Below are positions 16,129 to 24,925 of a DNA stretch of 54,060 nucleotides, piece by piece; positions within the stretch are counted from its first letter, which is position 1; every line of letters begins with the position of its first letter. Made by a program: the position numbers and the translations under genes. Source of the stretch: Pseudonocardia bannensis (GTDB taxonomy: Bacteria > Actinomycetota > Actinomycetes > Mycobacteriales > Pseudonocardiaceae). The stretch covers positions 1 to 54,060 of the forward strand of contig NZ_JAAXKZ010000024.1 in assembly GCF_012911875.1 (NCBI RefSeq), read 5' to 3'. The notes under the pieces were generated by a model. The model was given only the letters and a program-made list of their open reading frames with translations, did not search any database and was not told the DNA's origin.

Positions 16129-17881
16129 GACCTGCTCGCAGGGTCGAAGCGACGGCGCCGGGCTCTTCGACCCCATCGAGATCGGCGGGGTCCGGCTGCG
16201 CAACCGCACCCTGCTGCCGTCGATGACCACCCGCCTCGCCGACGACGTCGGGCACGTCACCGACGCGACGATCGCCTACTACCGGGCGCGCGCCGAGGGT
16301 GGCGTCGGCCTGGTCACCGTCGAGATGGCCTCCCCGGAGATCGCCGGCAAGCACCGCTTCCGTGAGCTGGGCATCTACGACGACACGTTCCTGCCCGGGC
16401 TGCGCCGGCTCGTCGCCGTGCTGCACGAGGCGGGAGCCGCGGCGTCGATCCAGCTCGGGCACGGTGGCAGCCGGGCCCGCGGCGCGGTCTCCGGCGTCAC
16501 GCCGGTGGCGCCCTCGGCGGTGCCGACACCGGTGTTCGAGATCGAGCACGAGATCGCCGTGCCCGAGGCCATGTCGCCGGAGCGCATGCGCGAGACCATG
16601 GACGCCTACGTCGCCGCGGCGCGCCGGGCCCAGCAGGCCGGCTTCGACGTCGTCGAACTGCACGGCGCACACGGCTACCTGATCTCGCAGTTCCTGTCGC
16701 CGATGGAGAACACCCGCACCGACTCCTACGGCGGAACGCTGGCGAACCGGGCCCGGTTCGGGCTGGAGATCCTGCGCCGGATCAAGGCCGAGGTGCCCGG
16801 GCTGGCGGTGATCTTCCGGATCGGGGTGGAGGACTTCTTCCCCGGCGGTCTCACCGCCGAGGAGGGCATGCAGGTCGGGCGGTGGGCCGAGCGCGACGGC
16901 GCGGACGCGGTCAGCGTGACGGCCGGGCACTACCGGTCGCTGCCCGCCGCCGAGCGGATGATCCCGCCGATGGCCTACCCGGCCGCGACGTTCCTCGACT
17001 ACGCGGCCCGGATGAAGGAGCACGTCACCGTCCCGGTGATCGGCGTCGGGCGGCTCGGTGATCCCGAGCTCGCGGCCCGGGCCGTCGCCACCGGGCAGCT
17101 CGACGTCGTCGCGCTCGGCCGCCCGCTCATCGCCGACCCGCGATGGGTGGCCAAGGCGCAGGCCGGGGAGCCGGTCCGGCGCTGCCTGGCCTGCAACCAC
17201 TGCGTCACCGACATGCGCTCGGGCGCCCGGTTGTCCTGTGTGGTCAACCCGGTGACAGGGCGCGAGGCCGACTTCGCCGACGCGAGCGCACCCACGGGCC
17301 GGCGGATCGTCGTGCTCGGCGCGGGCCCGGCGGGACTGTCCTACGCCTCGCTCGTCGCCGACGGCAACGACGTCACCGTGATCGACCGGGCCGACCGCCC
17401 CGGCGGCGCGTTCCGGCTCACCGGCCTCGCGCCACGGTTCAACGACGTCGCGGCCGCCGAACCCACCTTCGCCGCCTACATCGGCGAGCTCGAGCGCGAC
17501 TGCCGGCGCAAGGGCGTCCGGTTCCGGTTCGGTGCCGAGGCGACCCGTGCGGACCTGCACGACGCGGACGTCGTGGTCGTCGCGACCGGCGCGCACTACC
17601 GGCTCGGACTCGGCACGGTCGTCCCCCGGCTGCTGCACACCCGGGCCGCCCGCAGCAGCGTCGCCGCGCGGCTGTTCGCCTCGCCACGGCTGCGCGACTG
17701 GCTCTACTACCGGCTGCGAGCCGGCCGGGGTGCCGACCTGGCGCGCCGGCTCCCGATCGGCGCCTCCACCGAGGTCGTCGTGATCGGCGACGCGGCCCGG
17801 GCAGGCAAGGCCCGAGAGGCGATCACCAGCGCCTTCGACGCGGCGCTGCACCGCAGCTCCCTCCACGCACGAACCGTCTGA
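16121..17881 (+). CDS. Old Yellow Enzyme-type Fe-S flavoprotein lacking the NAD(P)H domain
   Basis: A 586-residue relative of 2,4-dienoyl-CoA reductase and trimethylamine dehydrogenase. Residues ~14-345 form the FMN barrel (FDPIEIGGVRLRNR, QLGHGGSRAR, VELHGAHGYLISQFLSP with catalytic His/Tyr neighbours). A Cys cluster near residues 350-370 (CLACNHC then LSC) should bind 4Fe-4S. An FAD Rossmann motif VVLGAGPAGL follows near residue 400. In relatives a second, NAD(P)H-binding Rossmann domain of about 100 residues follows. Here the sequence goes from VATGAHYR through a short Arg-rich linker to the closing VVVIGDAARAG. The frame is intact, so this is a deletion in a live gene. It may take electrons from a protein partner. 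Confidence 0.85.
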   Translation: MPETCSQGRSDGAGLFDPIEIGGVRLRNRTLLPSMTTRLADDVGHVTDATIAYYRARAEGGVGLVTVEMASPEIAGKHRFRELGIYDDTFLPGLRRLVAVLHEAGAAASIQLGHGGSRARGAVSGVTPVAPSAVPTPVFEIEHEIAVPEAMSPERMRETMDAYVAAARRAQQAGFDVVELHGAHGYLISQFLSPMENTRTDSYGGTLANRARFGLEILRRIKAEVPGLAVIFRIGVEDFFPGGLTAEEGMQVGRWAERDGADAVSVTAGHYRSLPAAERMIPPMAYPAATFLDYAARMKEHVTVPVIGVGRLGDPELAARAVATGQLDVVALGRPLIADPRWVAKAQAGEPVRRCLACNHCVTDMRSGARLSCVVNPVTGREADFADASAPTGRRIVVLGAGPAGLSYASLVADGNDVTVIDRADRPGGAFRLTGLAPRFNDVAAAEPTFAAYIGELERDCRRKGVRFRFGAEATRADLHDADVVVVATGAHYRLGLGTVVPRLLHTRAARSSVAARLFASPRLRDWLYYRLRAGRGADLARRLPIGASTEVVVIGDAARAGKAREAITSAFDAALHRSSLHARTV

Positions 17882-17905
17882 CGAAACCCAACGAGGGGTT
17901 GTGCA

Positions 17906-19231
17906 ATGACAGACACGTCCGTGAGCGCCCCACCGACCCCGCCGGACACCCGGCGGCAGAGCACCAAGGTCGCGTTCGCCAGCCTGATCGGCACCACCGT
18001 CGAGTGGTACGACTTCTACATCTACGGCACCGCCGCCGCGCTGGTGTTCCCCCAGCTCTTCTTCCCCGACTTCTCCCCCGGCGCCGGCCTGCTCGCCGCG
18101 CTGTCCACCTACGCCGTCGGGTTCGCCGCCCGACCCTTGGGCGGGATGGTGTTCGGACACTACGGCGACCGGGTCGGCCGCAAGAAGATGCTGGTCATCT
18201 CGCTGCTGGCGATGGGCCTGGCGACGCTGGCGATGGGCCTGGTGCCCGGCTACGCGCAGATCGGCATCCTCGCCCCGATCATCATCGTCGCGCTGCGCTT
18301 CGTACAGGGCGTCGCGGTCGGCGGCGAGTGGGGCGGCGCGGTCCTGATGGCCGTCGAGCACGCCCCGCCGGGTAAGCGCGGCTTCTACGGCTCGTGGCCG
18401 CAGATCGGCAGCGCGCTCGGGCTGGTGCTGTCCACCGCGGCGTTCTCCGCGGTCGGCGTGCTGCCCGATGACGCGTTCCTGTCCTGGGGCTGGCGGGTGC
18501 CGTTCCTGCTCAGCTCGATCCTGATCATCGTCGGTCTCGTGGTCCGGTTGCGGATCATGGAGTCGCCGGTCTTCGCCCAGCTGGAGGCCAGCGGAAGCAC
18601 CGCGCGGATGCCGGTCAAGGAGGCGATCACCCGGCACGGCGGCAGCGTGCTCGGCGCGGCCGGCGCGTTCATCATCATCAACACCGTCTTCTACCTGGTC
18701 ACGGTGCTCGGGCTGTCCTGGGCGACCACGCACCTGGGCGTCCCGCGCGGGGAGTTCCTCGGCGCTGTGCTCGCCGCCGCCGTGATCATGTGCTTCACCG
18801 TGCCGCTGTTCGGTGCGCTGTCGGACAAGGTCGGCAGGCGGCCGGTGTTCGCGGCCGGCGCGATCCTCGTCGCGGCCTTCGCGTTCCCGCTGTTCGCCCT
18901 GATCGAGACGATGTCGACCCCGCTGCTGTTCCTGGGCGTCATCGTGATCATGGGTCTGGGCCACCCGCTGATGTACGGGCCGCAGGCCGCGCTGTACTCC
19001 GAGATGTTCCCGCCGGAGGTCCGCTACAGCGGCGCCTCGCTGGGCTACCAGATCGGCGGCATGCTCGGCGGGCTCGTCCCGCTCGTGGCCAGCGCGTTGC
19101 TGCTGCGCTACGACAACGCGTCCTGGCCGATGGCCGCGCTGCTCGCGGCCATCGCCGTGATCAGCCTGCTGTCGCTGCTCACGATCCGCGCCCGCTACGC
19201 CGACGACCCCGCGAAGGAGACCACCGCATGA
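17906..19231 (+). CDS. Metabolite:H+ symporter (MHS family MFS)
   Basis: A 441-residue, 12-helix inner-membrane carrier of the MHS branch of the MFS (ShiA, KgtP and ProP relatives). The branch markers are the N-terminal GTTVEWYDFYIYGTAAAL and the loop GHYGDRVGRKKML near residue 85. VALRFVQGVAVGGEWGGAVLM follows near residue 130, and a later loop contains ALSDKVGRRPVF. It is expected to import a carboxylate or similar polar compound with protons. GAGGGG precedes the ATG by 8 nt. It follows the flavoenzyme by 24 nt and overlaps the next gene by ATGA, so it belongs to the operon and likely imports its substrate. Confidence 0.93.
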   Translation: MTDTSVSAPPTPPDTRRQSTKVAFASLIGTTVEWYDFYIYGTAAALVFPQLFFPDFSPGAGLLAALSTYAVGFAARPLGGMVFGHYGDRVGRKKMLVISLLAMGLATLAMGLVPGYAQIGILAPIIIVALRFVQGVAVGGEWGGAVLMAVEHAPPGKRGFYGSWPQIGSALGLVLSTAAFSAVGVLPDDAFLSWGWRVPFLLSSILIIVGLVVRLRIMESPVFAQLEASGSTARMPVKEAITRHGGSVLGAAGAFIIINTVFYLVTVLGLSWATTHLGVPRGEFLGAVLAAAVIMCFTVPLFGALSDKVGRRPVFAAGAILVAAFAFPLFALIETMSTPLLFLGVIVIMGLGHPLMYGPQAALYSEMFPPEVRYSGASLGYQIGGMLGGLVPLVASALLLRYDNASWPMAALLAAIAVISLLSLLTIRARYADDPAKETTA

Positions 19232-20001
19232 GCACACGTGTCCTCGAAGGGAAGACCGCCGCGGTCACGGGGGCGGCCCGCGGTATCGGGCAGGCGATCG
19301 CCACCGCGCTCGCCGCGGCCGGCGCCACCGTCGCCGTGATCGACAAGGACGCCGAGGGCGCCGGGACCGCCGCGGAGAAGGTCGGCGGCCCGGCCGTGGC
19401 GGCCGACCTCACCGACGCGGCCGAGGTCGAGCGGGCCCTGGCCGAGGTCGTCGACGCGATCGGCGCCCCCGACGTGTTCGTCAACAACGCCGGCATCCTG
19501 CGCGCCGGCGACCTGGTCACCTCCGCCGTCGACGACTGGGACGCCCAGTTCGCGGTCAACACCCGCGCGGCATACCTGTCGGTGCGGGCCGCGGCCGGGC
19601 ACATGCGCGCCCGGGCGGGCAGCGGGTCCATCGTCGTGGTCACCTCGAACTGCGCGCGGACGCCGCGGATGGACCTCGGGGCCTACTGCGCGTCCAAGGC
19701 GGCGACCGACATGATGGCCCGCTGCCTCGCGCTGGAACTGGCGGGCGAGGGCATCCGGGTCAACACGCTGTGCCCCGGCTCGTGCGACACCGAACTGCAG
19801 CGCGAGCAGTGGCGACGCCTCGGGATCGGGCCGGAGCGCCAGATCGACGGCGACCCCGCGAAGTTCCGCACCGGGATCCCGATGGGCCGGCTCACCACCC
19901 CGCAGGACGTCGCCGATCTCGCGGTCGTGCTCGCGTCCGACGCGTCGCGGTTCGTCACCGGGCAGTCCTGGCACGTCGACGGCGGGCAGACGCTGCCGTG
20001 A
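19228..20001 (+). CDS. Short-chain dehydrogenase/reductase 1 of the catabolic operon
   Basis: A 257-residue classical SDR. It has the nucleotide motif TGAARGIG near residue 14, NNAG near residue 88, and the catalytic Tyr/Lys in YCASK near residue 152 with a Ser about 13-17 residues before. An Asp ends the second strand (VAVIDKD), which normally selects NAD over NADP, so it probably oxidises an alcohol in catabolism. The ATG overlaps the MHS gene stop. The C-terminus ends GQSWHVDGGQTLP, as usual for the family. The substrate is unknown. Confidence 0.92.
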   Translation: MSTRVLEGKTAAVTGAARGIGQAIATALAAAGATVAVIDKDAEGAGTAAEKVGGPAVAADLTDAAEVERALAEVVDAIGAPDVFVNNAGILRAGDLVTSAVDDWDAQFAVNTRAAYLSVRAAAGHMRARAGSGSIVVVTSNCARTPRMDLGAYCASKAATDMMARCLALELAGEGIRVNTLCPGSCDTELQREQWRRLGIGPERQIDGDPAKFRTGIPMGRLTTPQDVADLAVVLASDASRFVTGQSWHVDGGQTLP

Positions 20002-20747
20002 ACGACTTCGCAGGGAGAACGGCGCTCGTCACCGGCGGCGGCTCCGGCATCGGGCTGGCCACGGCACGACTGCTCGCCGAGCGCGGCGCGCGGGTCGCGG
20101 TCCTGGACCTCGACCCGACCGGTGTGCCCGAACCGCTCGTCGGCGTGCGCGCCGATGTCACCGACGAGGCCTCGGTGACGTCGGCGGTCGCCGAGGTGCT
20201 CGAGCGGTTCGGCGGGCTCGACGTGCTGGTGAACAACGCCGGCATCGGCGCCGCCGGCACCGTCGAGGCGAACGGGCTCGACGAGTGGTGGCGGGTGCTC
20301 GACGTCAACCTGCTCGGGCTGGTGCGGGTCACCCGGGCCGCGCTGCCCGCGCTGCGCGGCTCGGACGCGGCGGCGATCGTCAACGTCTGCTCGATCGTCG
20401 CCACGGCCGGGTTGCCGGACCGGGCGCTGTACTCCGCGAGCAAGGGCGCGGTGCTCTCGCTCACCCGCGCGATGGCCGTCGACCACGTCGGCGAGGGGAT
20501 CCGGGTGAACTGCGTGAACCCCGGGACCGTCGACACGCCGTGGATCGGGCGGCTGCTCAGGGCCGCGGACGATCCCGGCGCCGAGCTCGCCGCGCTGCAG
20601 GCCCGGCAGCCGACCGGGCGGCTGGTGACGATGGACGAGGTCGCGCAGACGATCGCCTACCTCGCGAGCCCGCACGCGGCGTCCGTGACCGGTACCGATG
20701 TAGCGGTCGACGGCGGGATGTCCGGCCTGCGGGTCACGCGGCGCTGA
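19998..20747 (+). CDS. Short-chain dehydrogenase/reductase 2 of the catabolic operon
   Basis: A 249-residue classical SDR with TGGGSGIG at about residue 12, NNAG near 83 and the active-site YSASK near 150. An Asp after the second strand (VAVLDLD) again suggests NAD. It is only moderately similar to the preceding SDR (different substrate loop, PWIGRLLRAADDPG), so it is not a simple tandem duplicate. The GTG overlaps the stop of SDR 1. It is the last gene of the operon; 100 nt separate it from glcD. Confidence 0.92.
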   Translation: MNDFAGRTALVTGGGSGIGLATARLLAERGARVAVLDLDPTGVPEPLVGVRADVTDEASVTSAVAEVLERFGGLDVLVNNAGIGAAGTVEANGLDEWWRVLDVNLLGLVRVTRAALPALRGSDAAAIVNVCSIVATAGLPDRALYSASKGAVLSLTRAMAVDHVGEGIRVNCVNPGTVDTPWIGRLLRAADDPGAELAALQARQPTGRLVTMDEVAQTIAYLASPHAASVTGTDVAVDGGMSGLRVTRR

Positions 20748-20810
20748 CCGATCGGCGTCCGATCAGCGGGGGCGCGCCCGGGACACGCAAGCTACGTTTG
20801 GGCCGCGACC

Positions 20811-20837
20811 GGATAGAGGAACGCGGATAGAGGAACG
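20811..20837 (+). repeat. Two tandem copies of a 13-bp purine-rich element before glcD
   Basis: GGATAGAGGAACG occurs twice, separated by one base (14-nt period), directly before the GGAGG ribosome-binding site of glcD. It may be a slipped-strand duplication of the leader. Each copy contains AGAGGAA, a weak ribosome-binding-like stretch, and GGATAG resembles part of a promoter -10 region. The function is unknown. Confidence 0.6.
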
Positions 20838-20847
20838 GAGGTGTGCC

Positions 20848-22302
20848 GTGGCGCTGGAGGCAGGCGTCCGGAGCGCGTTCGCCCGCGCGATCGGGGCCGA
20901 GAACGTGATCGACGATCCGGTGCGGTGCCGGTCCTACGAGTGCGACGGGCTCACCGGCTACCGGGTCGTCCCGGAGCTGGTACTGCTCCCCCGCGACGCC
21001 GAGGCGGTCGCGGCGGCGGTGCGGATGTGCGCGCAGCACAAGGTCCCGTTCGTCGCCCGTGGCGCGGGGACCGGGCTGTCCGGCGGCGCGCTGCCGGTGG
21101 CCGACGGCGTGGTGATCAGCCTGTCCCGGCTCAAGCGGGTGCTGGAGGTCGACCCGGTGAACCGGCGTGCGGTGCTGGAACCGGGCGTGACGAACCTGGA
21201 GATCACCGCCGCGGCGGCCCCGCACGGGCTGTACTACGCGCCCGACCCCTCCAGCCAGCAGGTCTGCACGATCGGCGGCAACGTCGCGGAGAACTCCGGC
21301 GGTGCGCACTGCCTCAAGTACGGCTTCACCACCAACCACGTGCTGTCGATGGAGGTCGTGCTGCCCGACGGTTCGGTGGTCACGCTGGGCGGCGACACCG
21401 CCGAGCAGGCCGGCCCGGACCTGCGCGGGGTGTTCCTCGGCTCCGAGGGGACCCTCGGCATCACCACCAAGATCACCGTGCGGCTGCTGCGCACCCCGGA
21501 GACGGTGCGCACGCTGCTCGCCGACTTCCCCTCCGTGAGCGCGGCGGGCGACGTCGTGAGCGACATCGTGGCCGCCGGCATCGTCCCGGCCGCGGTCGAG
21601 ATGATGGACACCCTCGCGATCGAGGCCGCCGAGGAGGCCGTGCATGCGGGCTACACCGTCGGGGTGCCGGCCGCGCTGGTCGTCGAACTCGACGGCCCGG
21701 TCGAGGAGTGTGACGTCCAGTTCGAGCAGGTCAAGGCGATCTGCGACAAGCACGGCTGCACCCGGCTGCACATCGCCGGGGGCCCACAGGAGCGGGCGGC
21801 GATCTGGCGGGGCCGCAAGGCCGCGTTCGCGGCGGTCGGGCGGATCTCGCCGGACTACTTCGTCCAGGATGGCGTGGTCCCCCGCACCCGGCTGGCCGAG
21901 GTGCTCGACCGGATCGCACGCATGGGCCGCGACGCCGGGCTGCGGGTGGCCAACGTCTTCCACGCCGGTGACGGCAACCTGCACCCGCTGGTGCTCTACA
22001 GCGCCGCCGCCGGGGAGACCGAGCGCGCCGAGAAGCTGTCGGGCGAGATCGCCGAGCTGTGCGTGGAGCTGGGCGGCTCGCTGTCCGGGGAGCACGGGAT
22101 CGGCACCGACAAGGCCTGCTCGATGCCCAAGATGTTCGGCGAGGACGATCTCGCGGTGATGCACCGCGTCCGCGGCGCATTCGACCCGGACGGCCTGTGC
22201 AACCCCGGCAAGGTGCTGCCCACGCCGCGGCTGTGCGGCGAGCGCCCGGGCAGGTACCGGCCCCACCCGCTGGAGGAGTCAGGAGTGATCGAGCGCCTGT
22301 GA
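20848..22302 (+). CDS. glcD: Glycolate oxidase FAD subunit GlcD (FAD-linked oxidase)
   Basis: A 484-residue FAD-dependent oxidase of the VAO/PCMH type. The FAD domain has LVLLPRDAEAVAAAVRMC, ARGAGTGLSGGALP, and IGGNVAENSGGAHCLKYG near residue 140. The C-terminal lobe contains VFHAGDGNLHPLVLY and the conserved SGEHGIGTDK near residue 415. It oxidises glycolate, or D-lactate in some relatives, passing electrons to GlcE/GlcF. The GTG at 20848 lies 9 nt after GGAGG. The stop overlaps glcE (GTGA), making a glcD-E-F operon. Confidence 0.94.
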   Translation: MALEAGVRSAFARAIGAENVIDDPVRCRSYECDGLTGYRVVPELVLLPRDAEAVAAAVRMCAQHKVPFVARGAGTGLSGGALPVADGVVISLSRLKRVLEVDPVNRRAVLEPGVTNLEITAAAAPHGLYYAPDPSSQQVCTIGGNVAENSGGAHCLKYGFTTNHVLSMEVVLPDGSVVTLGGDTAEQAGPDLRGVFLGSEGTLGITTKITVRLLRTPETVRTLLADFPSVSAAGDVVSDIVAAGIVPAAVEMMDTLAIEAAEEAVHAGYTVGVPAALVVELDGPVEECDVQFEQVKAICDKHGCTRLHIAGGPQERAAIWRGRKAAFAAVGRISPDYFVQDGVVPRTRLAEVLDRIARMGRDAGLRVANVFHAGDGNLHPLVLYSAAAGETERAEKLSGEIAELCVELGGSLSGEHGIGTDKACSMPKMFGEDDLAVMHRVRGAFDPDGLCNPGKVLPTPRLCGERPGRYRPHPLEESGVIERL

Positions 22303-23516
22303 CCGCCGCCGACGACACCACCGCTCCCACCACCCTGCGCCCCACCGACCTGCGATCGGTCCGCGAGGCCGTGCTCGACTCGGCGGGCGGGCTCGCGATC
22401 GCCGGGGCCGGCACCGCCGCCGCCTGGGGCGGCGACCTCGATGCCGTCGACAGCGTCCTCGACATGACCGGCGTGACGGGGGTGATCGCGCACAACCCGG
22501 GTGACATGACCGTCTCGGTGCACGCCGGGACCCCGCTGCGCCGGCTGAACTCCGAGCTCGCACCGCACGGCCAGCAGGTGTCCCTCGACGCCGCGCGCAT
22601 CGCCCGGGGCGCCACCGTCGGCGGGCTCGTCGCCACCGCCGACGCCGGACCGGCCGCGCTGGTCCACGGCTCGCTGCGTGACCTGGTCATCGGCACCACC
22701 GTGGTGCTGGCCGACGGCACGGTCGCCCGCAGCGGCGGGCACGTGATCAAGAACGTGGCCGGCTACGACCTGGCCAAGCTCGTCCACGGCTCCTACGGCA
22801 CCCTCGGCGTCCTGGTCGAGGTCGTACTGCGGCTGCACCCGGTGCCCAAGCGCACCACGACCGTGGCGCTGGACTGTCCGCTCGCCGAAGCGTCCGGGCA
22901 CGCCCGCCGCGTGCTCGACGGCCCCTACGAGCCGGTCGCACTGGAGTGGCGCTCGGACAGCGACGGCTCCGGGGACGGCCCCGCCGCCACCGAGGCCGGC
23001 CGGCTGCTCGTCCGCGTCGAGGGCACGGAGGACGCGTTGTCCGGGCGAGCTCGGCGGCTGCGCGCGGCGCTCGGCCCCGCCGCCACCGAGATCGCCGCCG
23101 ACGCCGAGGCCGAGGAGTGGGCCGCGCACGCCGAGCGGGTCCGCGGCGGCCCCGGGCACGCGGTGCTCCGCCTCGGCGCCCTACCCTCGGCGCTGCCGGG
23201 TCTGCTGGCCGCGCTCCCGGGCGCCGCGACCCCGGACGCCGCCCTGACCATCGGTCTCGGCACCGGGGTGGCGACCGCCGCCCTCCCCGCGGACGCCGAG
23301 GCGATCGAGGCCGCCCACCGCGCGGTGCACGCCGCGGGCGGCACGTCCGCGCTGCGCGACCGTCCGACCGGTTTCGGTGGCCCCGCGTGGGGGCCGGCGC
23401 CGTCCGCCGTCGGCGTGCTGAAGGCCGTGAAGACCGCGCTCGACCCCGCCGGCCGGTTCGGGCCCGGCCGGTTCGCCCCCTGGTTCGAGCTCACGTCCCC
23501 TGGGAGGACCACGTGA
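22299..23516 (+). CDS. glcE: Glycolate oxidase subunit GlcE (FAD-binding)
   Basis: A 405-residue second FAD-binding subunit. The FAD domain shows GLAIAGAGTAAAWGG, DMTVSVHAGTPLRRLN, ARGATVGGLVATADAGP, and HVIKNVAGYDLAKLVHGSYGTLGVLVEVVLRLHP, the GlcE hallmark (quoted here as the segment around residues 145-180). The cap domain is Ala-rich and poorly conserved. The GTG start overlaps the glcD stop. The C-terminus has LDPAGRFGPGRF as in GlcD/GlcE proteins. Confidence 0.93.
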   Translation: MTAADDTTAPTTLRPTDLRSVREAVLDSAGGLAIAGAGTAAAWGGDLDAVDSVLDMTGVTGVIAHNPGDMTVSVHAGTPLRRLNSELAPHGQQVSLDAARIARGATVGGLVATADAGPAALVHGSLRDLVIGTTVVLADGTVARSGGHVIKNVAGYDLAKLVHGSYGTLGVLVEVVLRLHPVPKRTTTVALDCPLAEASGHARRVLDGPYEPVALEWRSDSDGSGDGPAATEAGRLLVRVEGTEDALSGRARRLRAALGPAATEIAADAEAEEWAAHAERVRGGPGHAVLRLGALPSALPGLLAALPGAATPDAALTIGLGTGVATAALPADAEAIEAAHRAVHAAGGTSALRDRPTGFGGPAWGPAPSAVGVLKAVKTALDPAGRFGPGRFAPWFELTSPGRTT

Positions 23517-24883
23517 CCACCCCCGCCGGATCTCCCGAGACCAAGCTGCCGCAGAACGGGCCCAGCGCGTTCGACGCGCACCACCCGCCGCAGCGCGACC
23601 TGCTCGACGACTGCGTGCACTGCGGGTTCTGCCTGCCCACCTGCCCCACCTACCAGCTGTGGGGCGAGGAGATGGACTCCCCGCGCGGCCGGATCTACCT
23701 CATGGACCTGGCCGCGAAGGGCGAGATCAGCCTGGAGGGCCCCTTCACCGAGCACATCGACCGGTGTCTGGGCTGCATGGCGTGCGTGACGGCGTGCCCG
23801 TCGGGCGTCCAGTACGACAAGCTGCTCGAGTCGGTCCGCCCACAGATCGAGCGCAACGTGCCGCGGGAGAAGTCGGACAAGCTGTTCCGCGACGCGATCT
23901 TCGCGCTGTTCCCGTACAAGCGACGGCTGCGGGCCGCGGCCGTGCCCGGGGCGCTCTACCAGAAGGTGCGTGCCACCAGGCTCGGCCGGCGGGTGCTGCC
24001 GCGGATCCTGGACAAGCTCCCGGCCCGGCTGGCCGCGACCGAGTCGCTGCTCCCGCCGGTGCAGCTCAAGGAGGCGTTCGCCCGGCTGCCGGTGTACACC
24101 CCGGCCGTCGGCGAGCGCCGGGCGCGGGTCGCCCTGCTGTCGGGTTGCGTGCAGGACGTGTTCTTCCACCGGGTCAACGAGGCGACCGTGCGGGTGCTCG
24201 CCGCCGAGGGCTGCGACGTGGTCGTGCCCCGGGACCAGCAGTGTTGCGGGGCGCTGGAACTGCACGCCGGACGCGAGTCCGGCGCGCTGGCCCGGGCCAG
24301 GAGGACGATCGCACGCTTCGAGTCCCTGGACGTGGACACGATCGTCACCAACGTCGCCGGCTGCGGGTCGTCGATGAAGGACTACGCCCACCTGCTGGCC
24401 GACGACCCCGAGTGGGCCGAGCGGGCCGCGGCGTTCAGCGCCCGGGTGCGCGACGTGCACGAGGTGCTGGCCGATCTGGAGCCACGCGCGCCGCGGCACC
24501 CGATCCGCGGCCGGGTCGCCTACCACGACGCCTGCCACCTCGGACACGCGCAGAAGGTGCGGGCGCAGCCGCGCGCCGTGCTGCGCAGCATCCCCGACCT
24601 GGAGCTCCTCGACCTGCCCGAGGCCGAGCTGTGCTGCGGCTCGGCCGGCATCTACAACATGGTGGCGCCGGAGGCCGCCGCCGACCTGGGCGCCCGCAAG
24701 GCGGCCAACGTGCGGTCGGTGGATCCCGACATCATCGTCACGGCCAATCCGGGGTGCCTGCTGCAGATCGGTAAGCACCTCACCGGATCTGAAACCGATC
24801 CCGAGCGCGCTCCGGTCCCACTGCTGCACCCGGTGCAACTGCTCGACGCGTCGATCCGCGGGACGGTCGTACCGCGTACCTGA
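23513..24883 (+). CDS. glcF: Glycolate oxidase iron-sulfur subunit GlcF
   Basis: A 456-residue electron-transfer subunit. Two 4Fe-4S clusters are bound by CVHCGFCLPTCPTY near residue 34 and CLGCMACVTACPSG near residue 85. Two CCG domains follow, with QQCCGALELHAG near 245 and AELCCGSAGIYN near 375; HDACHLGHAQ lies between them. It passes electrons from GlcD/E to the quinone pool. GGGAGG precedes the GTG by 5 nt, and the start overlaps the glcE stop. It is the last gene of the glcDEF unit. Confidence 0.95.
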   Translation: MTTPAGSPETKLPQNGPSAFDAHHPPQRDLLDDCVHCGFCLPTCPTYQLWGEEMDSPRGRIYLMDLAAKGEISLEGPFTEHIDRCLGCMACVTACPSGVQYDKLLESVRPQIERNVPREKSDKLFRDAIFALFPYKRRLRAAAVPGALYQKVRATRLGRRVLPRILDKLPARLAATESLLPPVQLKEAFARLPVYTPAVGERRARVALLSGCVQDVFFHRVNEATVRVLAAEGCDVVVPRDQQCCGALELHAGRESGALARARRTIARFESLDVDTIVTNVAGCGSSMKDYAHLLADDPEWAERAAAFSARVRDVHEVLADLEPRAPRHPIRGRVAYHDACHLGHAQKVRAQPRAVLRSIPDLELLDLPEAELCCGSAGIYNMVAPEAAADLGARKAANVRSVDPDIIVTANPGCLLQIGKHLTGSETDPERAPVPLLHPVQLLDASIRGTVVPRT

Positions 24884-24925
24884 TCGTGACCGGACCGTGC
24901 CGGGTTCACGGCTACCGCCCCCGGC

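Noticed and set aside
17171..17250. Loss of an Fe-S ligand in the flavoenzyme (CLACNHC spacing differs from C-x2-C-x3-C)
   Set aside because: C-x2-C-x2-C with a fourth Cys 11 residues later also occurs in Old Yellow Enzyme relatives; all four Cys are present.
16064..19237. A 1057-codon open frame on the minus strand opposite the flavoenzyme and symporter genes
   Set aside because: It is the antisense shadow of high-GC genes. The product is low-complexity Arg/Asp/Gly/His without any domain, while the plus strand encodes recognised families.
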